Below, piece by piece: positions 1 through 9,483 of a DNA stretch of 64,000 nt (its first letter is position 1; each line of letters begins with the position of its first letter). Made by a program: the position numbers and the translations under genes. Below the pieces are notes generated by a model. The model saw only the letters and a list, made by a program, of their open reading frames with translations, made no database searches and was not told the DNA's origin. Source of the DNA: Cellvibrio fontiphilus (GTDB taxonomy: Bacteria; Pseudomonadota; Gammaproteobacteria; Pseudomonadales; Cellvibrionaceae); the NCBI RefSeq assembly GCF_035317345.1, contig NZ_JAYKTU010000003.1; one strand, 5' to 3'.

Positions 1-3000
1 TGCCGGCAACCCGGCAGCCAGCGCAGCGTAAAAAGTGACGTTGCCCGCAACTGGCAAGGAGGCAACCAAACGGGTATTCAGTCGCTCGCGGCGCAAGTCG
101 ATAGTGCCAGCCATTTGCATACCACTGGAGGGGGTAGTCACCACTAGCGGTTCTTCAAACACCAAGCTACCCTGGTTAAACCTGACTTTGCCGGTGATCT
201 GGTCGTAAGCGAGACCACTTTTATAGAGATCGGAAAAATCCAGGCGCAAGCGCCGCGCGAGTGAGTCAAAGTTGAGGATCGACATAAGCCGCAAAATACC
301 CTCGCCTGCACCGGCATCGCGTTTAAAACGACCGTTTTCCATCGCAATAGTCATCTCCCCCCCCAGATTGAGGATCTTGAAATCCTGGGGCGATCCGGGC
401 CAAAACAGGTCGGCGTCGTAGCTGGCTGCGGTACTTTCCAGCATGTCGGGTTTTTGCCAATCACGCAGCACTGCACCCATATCACCCGCGCGCAAACGGC
501 CGATAAAGCGGGTTTGCACGCCCACCTCAGTGTTGTGCCATATCAAGCGCGCACCTGCCAGTTCCGGTTCATTAGGGTTATCGTCTATGCCGCTGACCGT
601 CACTCCGCGAATAGTGCCGCGAATTTTGTCGATCACCACCCCCAAATCGTCGGGCCGCAAGGCGAGTGACCAGGTACCGTAATCCTTGTTATCCAGCAGT
701 AGCGATTCAATATTGATATTGGCGCGCGGCAAACGGCGCGGGTCAATCACCTTCGCCACCGCTGTTTCAGAGGGGCTTGGCTCGGGAGCGTCAGGCGCAG
801 CGCTATTGATCGAGGGCGAACTCTCCGCAGTGGCTGGCTGGCTCAGGCCCAGAGCGACTGAATCCAATGACAGGCGGCGCAGGTTTACATCCATCGCAAC
901 AAAAGAGCTGGTCGGAACAAACAGGTCACCTTCAACCACCGGATTGCGCACCGCCAATTGCCAGCCCGCAGCAACGGGCATAGCTGTAACTGCAAGGTTT
1001 TCCAGAGTCATGGGGCCGAGTTGATACTCACCTAGCACCAACTCAATCAAAAACGGCAGGCCGGCAACCTTGCCAATCTGATCATCCGCCAGGGCAACCG
1101 GGCTGCTGCTGGCATTAGTGGCCAAAGGACGCACCACCACGGGCGCAAGGCGCTCGGCATACCTCAGGTAACGCGCTTGCACAGCTTTCCAGGCATCCAG
1201 ATCAATTCCCGGCAGAAAGCCGGATACCAAAAACTGCGCTTTATCACCTAAACGGGCATCCTCAGCCAGCGCGATATTCGCATTCAACAACTGGTTATTA
1301 TTGCCGCGATCCATGCGCAACAGCGCTTGCACTTCACGGTTGTAATCCACCCGGATTTGCGACTGCTGCTCCTGCAGCCACAGGGAAAACTTGAGCGGGC
1401 GTTCTTCATCGGCGGCTTTTCCGTAAGGTGCGGGTAAATCTACCGCCACCCCTGCGAGATTGGAGCTGAGCGTGACCCTGGCAAAGGCGCGGGAGGCAAA
1501 CTCGCGTGGACTGGGGGGCACATCACCGGTGGTATTACTCTGGCTGGCGCTGATCTGGTGATTTAATTCTACCCGCGCTTCATAGGGCATAACCCCCTTA
1601 AGAAACAAGGCTTCGGGGCGTTTGCTCCAAAGTGCTAATTGCTCGGCATCCACCCTGCCCTGCAAATCTATGAGGGTTTTATTCGCACCCTTGGCCTTAT
1701 CACTGACCAAACTCACTAACAGCGGCTCGCCAAAAAAAGTGCCCTGCAAGTCCTTACTCGCAAGACCACTGGCGCTGTTGTAGCTGATATTGCCGCTCAG
1801 CTCACCAACACTGAGGTTGAGGTTCTGCAATTCAAAAAGCGGCACTTGCAGGTCTACATCTACCTGTTGGCGGGCATCGGCGGGCTTCTGCTCGCCGCTG
1901 CCCAGGGGTATATCCAGATCCAGGCGGGCCAGCATATCGCCCTGCATCGACCAGGAATCCAAACTGCTACCCAGATACTGACGCATTTGACCTTCGCGCA
2001 GCACCTTTATGCCGTCGGCTGCCGGCCCTGTTACTTCACCGCTCACCTGTAACAGCGAGCCTCGCCCCTGTGCACGCGGGCTTACCCTGATACCTGCCTG
2101 CGCTATCTGGCTCTCCAGCAGTCTGGCGCTGCTGACCAGTGCAGTTACATGTACATCGCTCACCGACAGTTGTCCTTTAACATCGCGTAATGCGGGCCAG
2201 CCGGGATGGTAGTCCAACGACACGCCTTCCAAATCCAGCGCCAACTGCGCGGTGCGCGCCATTGGGTTGCGGGTGTTGAGGGTGCCGCGATAAATAAACC
2301 CAACACGATTGGCAATACCAGGGTTGGACTCCCCCAAACTCTCACCCAGCCATTTGCGCAACGACTCGGGCAAAGTCTGCGGCACATAGGTGCGGTAGCG
2401 ACTGGCGTTGACCCGCTGGCCACCAATTTGTAGATAGAGATCGATGTTGCCGGTATTGCGCTGCCAGGGTAGGCCCAACCACATATAGCCGCGCGCCAGT
2501 TCATCGTCTTTTTGGAATTCGAGCAGGCCGCTATTGACGTAAATCTGATTTTTGTCGCGCTGCAGGTGCCAGGCGACCTGACCGCGGGCGCGGTCATACT
2601 CCATTGCCCCGGCAAAGGTGGGGGAGTAATGCATAGAGAATCCTTGGCGACTATCAATGTCGACAAAACCACCTTTTTGTCCGGCTTGTAAATAACCATC
2701 AACTCCCGTTAGCGCGGGCACACCACGCCAGGCTCCCACGGCGAGTTGATTGAGGTTGGCGCTCAACTGCCACTCGGCGGGAGACTTGGGCGGCAAACTC
2801 AGCACTATGTTGCGCAGTTCACCGCGCGGCGACAGGCTCGCCAAAACCTCGGCCAATCGTCCATCCTCCGGCAACACACCGGAACGGGAAATTATTTGGT
2901 TAAATCCGGCGAGATCCAGACTATCCATATTCACTTTTACCGGCTGGTTATAACCGCTGGCCGAGAAGGCGATATTGGTTTCATCTATCTGCTGATCCTG

Positions 3001-3987
3001 CACCGCCGCTTTCAGCGCCTGCAGGCCCAACCGCCACTCTCCGCCAGGCAGCCAGTAACCAGTCAGATCAGTCGTGAAGTCATCCAGCACCAGCCGGCGA
3101 TTGGCAAACGGCACCGACAGGCGCTGCAAATCCAGCCTGCCAGAGAGGTCGTAGCCCTTGCCGCCGCTACGGCTCTCGAACCAGATATTTGCATCCAGAC
3201 TGCCTTCACTCTGGATTACCGATTTGCCGGCATCGCCGAGTAAGAATGCAGTTGCCGCCGCGACCGGCTCCCCGGTGGGAAAGCCATTTAGTTGCAAATA
3301 ACCCTTGCTGCGGAAACGGGCCGGTTTGCGCGGGTCGCCTTCGCCCTCAAGCACCAGATAAACACTGCGCGGCTGACCGTCGACATCAATTTGCAGTGCC
3401 AGACGATGAAAATCAGCAGCACTTTCAAGCAGCACATAGGGAGACTGCAACAGCATTTGCTGGCCGCTGGTGAAGGTAAAACGGAAACGGCTGGATTGAA
3501 GCTCAATACGCGTGGATAGCAACAACATATCAAGCAAACTGTTGATATCGGTTCCTTTGGTATCTTTCCCGCGCAGCTCGGGCAGGCCGGCGACGCGCCA
3601 GGCACCTGTGGCAGTCTGGAGAAAATCCATCTCTACCTGACTCAGGCCCAAGTGGCTCCAGACCAGGCGTGCATTGCTCAGGGACTTGAGAATATCGAAG
3701 CGCATGCGCGCCTCGCCGATAGCGACAATCGGTTGATCAGCGGGGTCGTGTATCTGCAGGTCGCTCACCAGCAGGCTAGGTTTAAGCCCGTTCCACTCTG
3801 CCTGAATTGCACCTATGGTCACTTTGGCGTTGAGTTTTTCGGAGAGGTAGAGCGCTATATCCTGATTGTAATTGCCCAGCACCGGCGAAAAGCTGCGCCC
3901 GGATTGCACCACTACCGCCAATAGAATCAGCGCCAGCGCAATCAGCAGGTAACACCATTTCACCAATTTATGCAGGGTGCGTTTCAT
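1..3987 (-). CDS. yhdP: YhdP-family AsmA-like giant envelope protein (3' end beyond window)
   Basis: One frame stays open from the ATG at 3987 to the window edge, giving 1,329 codons with no stop seen, so the C-terminus is missing. Residues 1-30 form a basic N-terminus plus one membrane anchor; the rest is a long beta-rich region, as in YhdP/TIGR02099 proteins (about 1,270 residues in E. coli). The stretch near the window edge (GRFKRDAGAGEGILRLMSI and the following SILNFDSLARRLRLDF) is typical of the conserved C-terminal AsmA-like part. Family members are inner-membrane-anchored periplasmic bridge proteins implicated in phospholipid transport to the outer membrane. It follows rng by 35 bp on the same strand, the usual rng-yhdP order in gammaproteobacteria. 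Short open frames inside it lie in another frame and are not genes. Confidence 0.93.
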   Translation of the reverse strand, partial: MKRTLHKLVKWCYLLIALALILLAVVVQSGRSFSPVLGNYNQDIALYLSEKLNAKVTIGAIQAEWNGLKPSLLVSDLQIHDPADQPIVAIGEARMRFDILKSLSNARLVWSHLGLSQVEMDFLQTATGAWRVAGLPELRGKDTKGTDINSLLDMLLLSTRIELQSSRFRFTFTSGQQMLLQSPYVLLESAADFHRLALQIDVDGQPRSVYLVLEGEGDPRKPARFRSKGYLQLNGFPTGEPVAAATAFLLGDAGKSVIQSEGSLDANIWFESRSGGKGYDLSGRLDLQRLSVPFANRRLVLDDFTTDLTGYWLPGGEWRLGLQALKAAVQDQQIDETNIAFSASGYNQPVKVNMDSLDLAGFNQIISRSGVLPEDGRLAEVLASLSPRGELRNIVLSLPPKSPAEWQLSANLNQLAVGAWRGVPALTGVDGYLQAGQKGGFVDIDSRQGFSMHYSPTFAGAMEYDRARGQVAWHLQRDKNQIYVNSGLLEFQKDDELARGYMWLGLPWQRNTGNIDLYLQIGGQRVNASRYRTYVPQTLPESLRKWLGESLGESNPGIANRVGFIYRGTLNTRNPMARTAQLALDLEGVSLDYHPGWPALRDVKGQLSVSDVHVTALVSSARLLESQIAQAGIRVSPRAQGRGSLLQVSGEVTGPAADGIKVLREGQMRQYLGSSLDSWSMQGDMLARLDLDIPLGSGEQKPADARQQVDVDLQVPLFELQNLNLSVGELSGNISYNSASGLASKDLQGTFFGEPLLVSLVSDKAKGANKTLIDLQGRVDAEQLALWSKRPEALFLKGVMPYEARVELNHQISASQSNTTGDVPPSPREFASRAFARVTLSSNLAGVAVDLPAPYGKAADEERPLKFSLWLQEQQSQIRVDYNREVQALLRMDRGNNNQLLNANIALAEDARLGDKAQFLVSGFLPGIDLDAWKAVQARYLRYAERLAPVVVRPLATNASSSPVALADDQIGKVAGLPFLIELVLGEYQLGPMTLENLAVTAMPVAAGWQLAVRNPVVEGDLFVPTSSFVAMDVNLRRLSLDSVALGLSQPATAESSPSINSAAPDAPEPSPSETAVAKVIDPRRLPRANINIESLLLDNKDYGTWSLALRPDDLGVVIDKIRGTIRGVTVSGIDDNPNEPELAGARLIWHNTEVGVQTRFIGRLRAGDMGAVLRDWQKPDMLESTAASYDADLFWPGSPQDFKILNLGGEMTIAMENGRFKRDAGAGEGILRLMSILNFDSLARRLRLDFSDLYKSGLAYDQITGKVRFNQGSLVFEEPLVVTTPSSGMQMAGTIDLRRERLNTRLVASLPVAGNVTFYAALAAGLPA

Positions 3988-4022
3988 CAGCGCAATAACT
4001 TCCAGGGAGGCAAAAGAACAGG

Positions 4023-5492
4023 TTAAACCAACACAATATCGTACTGCTCTTGATGGAAGAGCGCCTCAACCCTGAACTCTATAGTACGGCTAATAAAAGC
4101 TTCCAAATCCGCGACGTAGGTTGCCTGTTCATCCAGTAAACGGTCTACCACCAACTGCGATGCCAACACTAAAAACTTCTCGTTGTCATAAGTGCGGGCC
4201 ATGCGCAGAATCTCGCGGAAAATTTCATAACACACGGTCTCGGCCGATTTCACCTGACCGCGCCCCTGACACACCGGGCAGGGTTCGCAGAGCAACTGCC
4301 CCAGGGATTCGCGGGTACGCTTGCGCGCCATCTCCACCAATCCCAGTTCAGACACCCCGGTGATACGCGTCTTGGCGTGATCCTTTTCCAGCGCTTTTTC
4401 CAAAGTACGCAGCACCTGCCGCTGGTGTTCGGCATCTTTCATATCGATAAAGTCGAGAATGATAATGCCGCCCAGATTGCGCAACCGCAGCTGGCGCGCG
4501 ATTGCCGTTGCCGCCTCCAGATTGGTTTTGAAAATCGTCTCTTCCAGATTTCTGTGGCCAACAAAAGCGCCGGTGTTTACATCCACCGTAGTCATGGCTT
4601 CGGTCTGCTCGATAATCAAATAACCATTGGATTTCAGCGGTACTCGCGGCTCAAGCGCGCGGCGAATCTCCTCTTCCACACCATACAGTTCCAGCAGCGG
4701 CCGGTCACCGCTGTATAACTCAATCAACTCCACTAATTGGGGCGCATATTTGGCAGCAAACTCTTGCATCTGCTGCCAGGTCAGGCGTGAATCTACGCGC
4801 ACCCGGTCAATCGGCGCACGCGCCATATCGCGCAGCGCGCGCAAATAGAGCGGCATATCGCGATGAAGTTCCGCCGGCACCCCCAGACTGGGCAATTTTG
4901 TAGTTAAATCCTGCCAAAGCTGGCACAGGAAGGGTATATCGGCGTTGATTGCTTCGGCATCGGCGCCCTCAGCGACAGTGCGTACAATAAAACCGCCACT
5001 GATGCCCTGCCCTGCAACAGCCGCCTCAACCGCTTGACGTAAACGCTCACGCTCGGGTTCGTCCTCAATACGGGTAGATACACCTATGTGGGACGAGTTG
5101 GGCATATACACCAGATAGCGCGACGACAGGGTCAGGTGGGTAGTCAAACGCGCGCCCTTGGTACTGATAGGGTCTTTGGCGACCTGTACCAATAGGGTTT
5201 GGCCCTCGCGCACCAGAGTGCGAATATCCGGCACTTCACCGCGCCGCGCCTCGCCTTCCGGCGGCTCTGGCATCATATCGGCAGCATGGATAAACCCGGT
5301 GCGCTCAAGACCAATATCTACGAACGCCGCCTGCATACCCGGCAGTACACGCACAACCTTACCTTTATAGATATTGCCAACATAGGTTTCGCCGTGGCTG
5401 CGCTCTATGTAGAACTCCTGAACCACACCGTTTTCCACCAGTGCGACCCGGGTTTCCACCGGCGAGACATTGATAAGAATCTCTTCGCTCAT
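4023..5492 (-). CDS. rng: Ribonuclease G
   Basis: 489 residues from the ATG at 5492, the same length as E. coli RNase G. The upstream in-frame TTG at 5525 would overlap maf and add 11 unconserved residues, so it was not used. The protein begins MSEEILINVSPVETRVAL, followed by an S1 RNA-binding region (about residues 35-120), the catalytic block containing ILDFIDMKD, and the zinc-link CEPCPVCQGRG. It is the endoribonuclease that matures the 16S rRNA 5' end and helps turn over mRNA. It starts 5 bp after the maf stop, so the two are almost certainly co-transcribed, with yhdP downstream. Confidence 0.96.
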   Translation of the reverse strand: MSEEILINVSPVETRVALVENGVVQEFYIERSHGETYVGNIYKGKVVRVLPGMQAAFVDIGLERTGFIHAADMMPEPPEGEARRGEVPDIRTLVREGQTLLVQVAKDPISTKGARLTTHLTLSSRYLVYMPNSSHIGVSTRIEDEPERERLRQAVEAAVAGQGISGGFIVRTVAEGADAEAINADIPFLCQLWQDLTTKLPSLGVPAELHRDMPLYLRALRDMARAPIDRVRVDSRLTWQQMQEFAAKYAPQLVELIELYSGDRPLLELYGVEEEIRRALEPRVPLKSNGYLIIEQTEAMTTVDVNTGAFVGHRNLEETIFKTNLEAATAIARQLRLRNLGGIIILDFIDMKDAEHQRQVLRTLEKALEKDHAKTRITGVSELGLVEMARKRTRESLGQLLCEPCPVCQGRGQVKSAETVCYEIFREILRMARTYDNEKFLVLASQLVVDRLLDEQATYVADLEAFISRTIEFRVEALFHQEQYDIVLV

Positions 5493-5497
5493 GCGCC

Positions 5498-6112
5498 TTA
5501 CTCCACCACCAGGGGCGTCCACCAAGGTACCGCAAACTCGCGCAGCAACTCGCAGGTCACTTCAATCGGCAAACCCACTACACCGGAGTAACTGCCGCGA
5601 ATCTCTTTGACAAAAACCGCACCTAGCCCCTGAATTGCATAGCTGCCGGCTTTATCCTGCGGCTCACCAGTTTCCCAGTAGGCAGCTATTTCTTCATCAC
5701 TCAATTCACGAAAAGTGACATCTGTGGTGGATACCCGCAACGCCTGACAATCACCACTGTGCAGGGCAACAGCGGTGATCACCTGATGAGTCCGCCCCGA
5801 GAGTTGGCGCAACATCGCCAGCGCATGGTTTTTATCCAGTGGCTTTTCCAGGATCTGGCCATCCAGCAAGCCGAGAGTATCAGCCCCCAATACCGGGGCC
5901 AAAGGAAGGTTCAGCGCAATTAGCTGGGCGTAACCGGTTGCAGCCTTGTCCCGCGCGAGGCGCTGGACATAATCCAGCGCGGTTTCACCGGCAGCGGCTT
6001 GTTCGGGGATTGAGGCGTTGATGACGGCATGTTGGACACCAATCTGTCGCAACAGCTCGCGCCGGCGCGGCGACTGGGAAGCCAGATACAGCGAAGGAAT
6101 CACTGGTTTCAC
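5498..6112 (-). CDS. maf: Maf-family nucleotide pyrophosphatase (dTTP/UTP type)
   Basis: 204 residues if started at the GTG at 6112, which has AGGAG (6121-6125) 8 nt upstream; a TTG at 6133 is the only longer option and would lie on that ribosome-binding site. The N-terminal LYLASQSPRRRELL is the Maf signature, and GADTLGLLDGQILEKP, SGRTHQVITAV and YAIQGLGAVFVKEIRGSYSG follow in the expected order. Family members hydrolyse dTTP, UTP and modified nucleotides and are linked to septum control. The gene sits between mreD and rng, the classical mreBCD-maf-rng arrangement. Confidence 0.95.
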   Translation of the reverse strand: MKPVIPSLYLASQSPRRRELLRQIGVQHAVINASIPEQAAAGETALDYVQRLARDKAATGYAQLIALNLPLAPVLGADTLGLLDGQILEKPLDKNHALAMLRQLSGRTHQVITAVALHSGDCQALRVSTTDVTFRELSDEEIAAYWETGEPQDKAGSYAIQGLGAVFVKEIRGSYSGVVGLPIEVTCELLREFAVPWWTPLVVE

Positions 6113-6176
6113 CCTGAATTCTCCTGCACCCAAGTTAGGGGCGACAATATTATTGTGTGTAATTCAGCCACGACCG

Positions 6177-6662
6177 CTAGTGGTGAAAACCATGGGTCCA
6201 GCGGTTCAAGGCGCCGCAACACAGCGGCCAAATCAGCGCACTGGTAAAGGCGGGATACAAAAACTGGACGCCAGAGAGCGGACGCCCTGCCATGCCTTGC
6301 ACCCAGTTATCAACCAGTTGGGCGATGCCAACCAATACAAACACCCAAGCCGCTTGTCGCGACAGGGGAAAGTTACGCACGCGCTGGTAAGAGAGTATGC
6401 AAATATAAGCCACTATCACCAAGCCAAGGCTGTGCTGCCCAAAAGGCACACCTTCGAGCAGATCCTGAAACAGGCCAAGCGCGCACAAGAAGCTAAAACT
6501 GACGGTGAGTGGCATGAAAAACACCCAGTAAATAGCCACCACCAATACAAACTCGGGGCGCCACCAGCGCCAATCCATGGGCAAAGGGTAAACCGACAGC
6601 ACCAGCGCCATAAGAAAGCTGATACCTACTGCCGCATAAAGATTAAGACGCGAGACTGGCAT
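6177..6662 (-). CDS. mreD: Rod shape-determining protein MreD
   Basis: 161 residues (E. coli MreD has 162), with about five hydrophobic helices and the family pattern GLFQDLLEGVPFGQHSLGL in the middle. It is an inner-membrane partner of MreC in the elongasome, the machinery that directs lateral cell-wall synthesis. Its ATG at 6662 overlaps the last base of the mreC stop codon, so the two are translationally coupled. maf lies downstream after 64 bp. Confidence 0.95.
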   Translation of the reverse strand: MPVSRLNLYAAVGISFLMALVLSVYPLPMDWRWWRPEFVLVVAIYWVFFMPLTVSFSFLCALGLFQDLLEGVPFGQHSLGLVIVAYICILSYQRVRNFPLSRQAAWVFVLVGIAQLVDNWVQGMAGRPLSGVQFLYPAFTSALIWPLCCGALNRWTHGFHH

Positions 6663-7540
6663 CAGGGGGTTCCATCAGCATCGTCGGGAAGGGAAAGAGC
6701 GCCGGGCACACTCGCGCGATCGCGGTCAGCAAACACCAGTAACAAGTGACGGCTGCGATCCAGACGCGCCATAGGCTTGGCGATTACCGTCAGAAAGGCC
6801 TTACCGGGATCACGTACCACATCAAGAACTTCAGCAACTGGATAGCCCACCGGGAAACGGTCACCCAAGCCGGAACTCACGAGCAAATCCCCGGCGCGGA
6901 TATCAGTATTAGCCGAGACATGGCGCAAACTCAAACTATTGAGGTCGCCTGTGCCTTCAGCGATTGCTCGCACACCATTGCGATTCACTTGCACCGGAAT
7001 TGCATGGGTGGAATCAGAAATAAGCAGTACTGTGCTGGAGTGCTCAGCAACTTCGATCACCTGCCCCATCAAACCAAAAGCATCCAGCACTGGCTGACCT
7101 TTGAACGCGCCGTCTTTGGCACCGCGATTGATAATCACCTTGTGACTCAAAGGGTTGGGTGATACGCCGATAAGCTCGGTGATCAGCACCGTGTCCTGCA
7201 GGGTTTGACTGGCATTGAGCAATTGACGCAGACGCACGTTTTCCGCAGCCAGCGAAGCCATTTGTTGCAATTTACGTTGATGGATCAGCAACTCGGTTTT
7301 GAGGGTATCGTTTTCGAGCTTGAGGTCTATTTGCGAAACAAAAGTATCTTTGCGCCAGTCATTCACACGGCTGGGCACATCAGTGAGCTGATAGAAAGGG
7401 GTGACAAATTGCGCGAGCTTTTCACGCAAGGGCTCGAGTCGGTCGGTATAAAGCCCAACCACCACCAGCACCATCATGATCAGAATGAACAGAAAAGCGC
7501 GACCGGCGGCAGAAGAGCCTCGATTGAAGAGCGGTTTAAT
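6662..7540 (-). CDS. mreC: Rod shape-determining protein MreC, probable ATT start
   Basis: 292 residues if translation starts at the ATT at 7540. The first ATG in frame (7477) would cut the single transmembrane helix in half, leaving about nine hydrophobic residues. The upstream codons read I-K-P-L-F-N-R-G, matching the conserved MreC N-terminus (MIKPLF/MKPIF) of relatives. No ATG, GTG or TTG lies between; AGGAG is 8 nt before the ATT. After the helix come a coiled coil (about residues 60-105) and the beta-rich MreC domain with PVLDAFGLMGQV, STHAIPVQVNRNG and DLLVSSGLGDRFPVGYPVA. MreC is the bitopic scaffold connecting MreB, MreD and the penicillin-binding proteins. Confidence 0.93.
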   Translation of the reverse strand: MKPLFNRGSSAAGRAFLFILIMMVLVVVGLYTDRLEPLREKLAQFVTPFYQLTDVPSRVNDWRKDTFVSQIDLKLENDTLKTELLIHQRKLQQMASLAAENVRLRQLLNASQTLQDTVLITELIGVSPNPLSHKVIINRGAKDGAFKGQPVLDAFGLMGQVIEVAEHSSTVLLISDSTHAIPVQVNRNGVRAIAEGTGDLNSLSLRHVSANTDIRAGDLLVSSGLGDRFPVGYPVAEVLDVVRDPGKAFLTVIAKPMARLDRSRHLLLVFADRDRASVPGALSLPDDADGTP

Positions 7541-7553
7541 GGCTATATCTCCT
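7538..7553 (-). promoter_or_regulatory. Ribosome-binding site and ATT start of mreC
   Basis: On the minus strand AGGAG (7549-7553) is followed by an 8-nt spacer and ATT AAA CCG. This spacing is optimal and matches where homologues begin, so the ATT is the best initiation codon. The alternative ATA two codons earlier would sit directly against the AGGAG. Confidence 0.7.
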
Positions 7554-7600
7554 GTGCAGGTGGAGCGCCAGCGCCAACCGCGCCAGTCGCCCCGCTGTTA

Positions 7601-8635
7601 TCAGGACGAGAGCAGGTCAATATTGCGCTTGTCGTTCATCTCCAGCGCAATACCACCACCGCGGGCCACACAGGTAAGTGGCTCTTCGGCAACAATAAAC
7701 GGCAAGCCAGTCTCGTTGGACAACAAACGGTCGATGTCGCGCAGCAATGCGCCGCCGCCCGTCAATACCACACCGCTTTCGGCGATGTCAGAGGCCAGTT
7801 CAGGTGGTGATTGTTCCAGCGCACTTTTTACTGCCTGCACTATGCCTGCCAGCGGGTCCTGCAGGGCTTCAAGGATTTCATCGCTGCTCAGGGTAAAGCT
7901 GCGCGGTACACCTTCAGCCAGGTTGCGACCGCGCACGTCAATTTCGCGAATCTCACTACCTGCAAACGCACAGCCAATTTCTTGTTTGATACGTTCAGCG
8001 GTGGCATCACCAATCACACTGCCGTAGTTGCGGCGCACATAGTTCACTATGGCTTCGTCGAAGCGATCGCCACCAATACGCACCGAATCAGAGTAAACCA
8101 CACCATTCAGGGAGATCACCGCAATCTCGGTAGTACCGCCACCAATATCCACTACCATAGAACCATTGGCTTCAGAGACTTTCAGACCAGCACCAATCGC
8201 TGCCGCCATTGGCTCTTCAATCAGCCGCACTTCGCGCGCGCCGGCACCTAATGCTGATTCACGAATCGCACGTTTTTCCACTTCAGTAGACAGACAGGGA
8301 ACACTGATCAGTACGCGGGGGGATGGGTTAAACCAGGAATTTTCGTGCACTTTGCGGATGAAGTGTTGCAGCATTTTTTCGGTGACCTGGAAGTCGGCGA
8401 TCACACCGTCTTTCAATGGACGAATGGCCGTGATGTTGCCGGGAGTACGACCCAACATACGCTTGGCTTCCACACCCACTGCTTCCACAATCTTGGTGCC
8501 GTTATGGTGACGAATCGCCACTACTGAGGGCTCATTTAAAACGATACCGCGACCGCGGACATAAATCAGGGTATTTGCTGTACCCAAATCAATAGACAAG
8601 TCGTTGGAAAATGCTCCACGCAAAAGTTTCATCAT
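7601..8635 (-). CDS. mreB: Rod shape-determining actin homologue MreB
   Basis: 344 residues (E. coli 347). The actin-fold nucleotide-binding motifs are all present: DLGTANT (residues 16-22), VDIGGGTTE, and LTGGGALL near the C-terminus, together with RTPGNITAIRPLKDGVIADF. MreB polymerises under the inner membrane and positions the elongasome. Two ATGs are adjacent at 8635/8632, so the start is uncertain by one residue. It is the first gene of the leftward mreBCD-maf-rng-yhdP series, so the promoter should lie in the gap to gatC. Confidence 0.97.
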   Translation of the reverse strand: MMKLLRGAFSNDLSIDLGTANTLIYVRGRGIVLNEPSVVAIRHHNGTKIVEAVGVEAKRMLGRTPGNITAIRPLKDGVIADFQVTEKMLQHFIRKVHENSWFNPSPRVLISVPCLSTEVEKRAIRESALGAGAREVRLIEEPMAAAIGAGLKVSEANGSMVVDIGGGTTEIAVISLNGVVYSDSVRIGGDRFDEAIVNYVRRNYGSVIGDATAERIKQEIGCAFAGSEIREIDVRGRNLAEGVPRSFTLSSDEILEALQDPLAGIVQAVKSALEQSPPELASDIAESGVVLTGGGALLRDIDRLLSNETGLPFIVAEEPLTCVARGGGIALEMNDKRNIDLLSS

Positions 8636-9141
8636 GACGAGACGAGGCCTTAAATAAATGTGTTGGAATAGGTGTTCGGTAACAGCAGCCGGAAGACAGC
8701 CATACTGAAATTATTGATGCCAGTGGTGACGGCGGCGCGCTTCTGGCTCTTTATCATTGGCAGAGTGCGCCAAGTTCCCTGATTCATCAGCTCCATAGGG
8801 TGGAGATCCATGCAAAAAAATGTAAGCGCGCAGTATATGTGAATTTTTATTTTTTATCCGAGTCGATTTGGCTTTAAAAAATAAAAAAATCTGCAAAAAA
8901 CGGCGGTCATGTTTCAATAAAGAGGGATTCATCGGATAAAAGTTCACTTTCACTCGCGAATCAGTTAAGCCACCAGCATGTTTTTTGCGCAGCCTAATCA
9001 GCAAGCCGCACAAGCCCGCAACAGGGATTCAGAGCACTCGCCAAATGTGATACCTTGGGCGCCCATTTTTCAGCGACTTGGCGCAGGATAACTGCCGTTT
9101 AGCCGCATTTTCGCTTTTTATCTGCTGGAGCTTATACCACT
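8636..9141. other. Divergent mreB-gatC intergenic region
   Basis: 506 bp without a convincing gene. It separates the leftward mre series from the rightward gat series, so both promoters must be here. The stretch 8811-8900 is strongly A/T-rich. An open frame of 100 codons on the minus strand (8711-9013) has no family resemblance, a composition unlike the neighbours, and spans the promoter region, so I do not call it. Confidence 0.6.
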
Positions 9142-9429
9142 ATGGCTGTAGACCGTTCCGATATCGCCAAGCTGGCCAAGCTGGCGCGTATCCAGATTAC
9201 CGATGAGGCCGCTGACGAAGCCGCCAAAAGTATCTCCGATGTGCTGGCACTGGTTGACCAATTACAGGCTGTTAATACCGATGGTGTGCTGCCCATGGCG
9301 CATCCGCTGGATGCCGTGCAGCGCCTGCGCGCCGATCTAGTGACCGAACCCAATCAACGCGAAGCATTTCAAGCGATTGCGCCAGCCACCCAAGACGGCT
9401 TGTATCTGGTGCCGCAGGTTATCGAATAG
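9142..9429 (+). CDS. gatC: Asp-tRNA(Asn)/Glu-tRNA(Gln) amidotransferase subunit C
   Basis: 95 residues, the usual GatC length. The N-terminal DIAKLAKLARIQITDEA and the central VNTDGVLPMAHPLDAVQRLRAD match the family. GatC is the small belt subunit that wraps around and stabilises GatA against GatB. It is the first gene of gatCAB, with GatA starting 54 bp after its stop. Confidence 0.95.
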   Translation: MAVDRSDIAKLAKLARIQITDEAADEAAKSISDVLALVDQLQAVNTDGVLPMAHPLDAVQRLRADLVTEPNQREAFQAIAPATQDGLYLVPQVIE

Positions 9430-9483
9430 CGGGTGTATCAATACCTGCCCGCCCTTCCTACAAAAAAATCTCAGGAATTTGCA

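Noticed and set aside
144..3605. Open frames on both strands inside the first 4 kb (for example 2160-2702 minus)
   Set aside because: All lie in other frames than the continuous yhdP frame, which shows family motifs from start to window edge.
8711..9013. 100-codon frame between mreB and gatC
   Set aside because: No family resemblance, lies over the shared promoter region and has a very A/T-rich middle.
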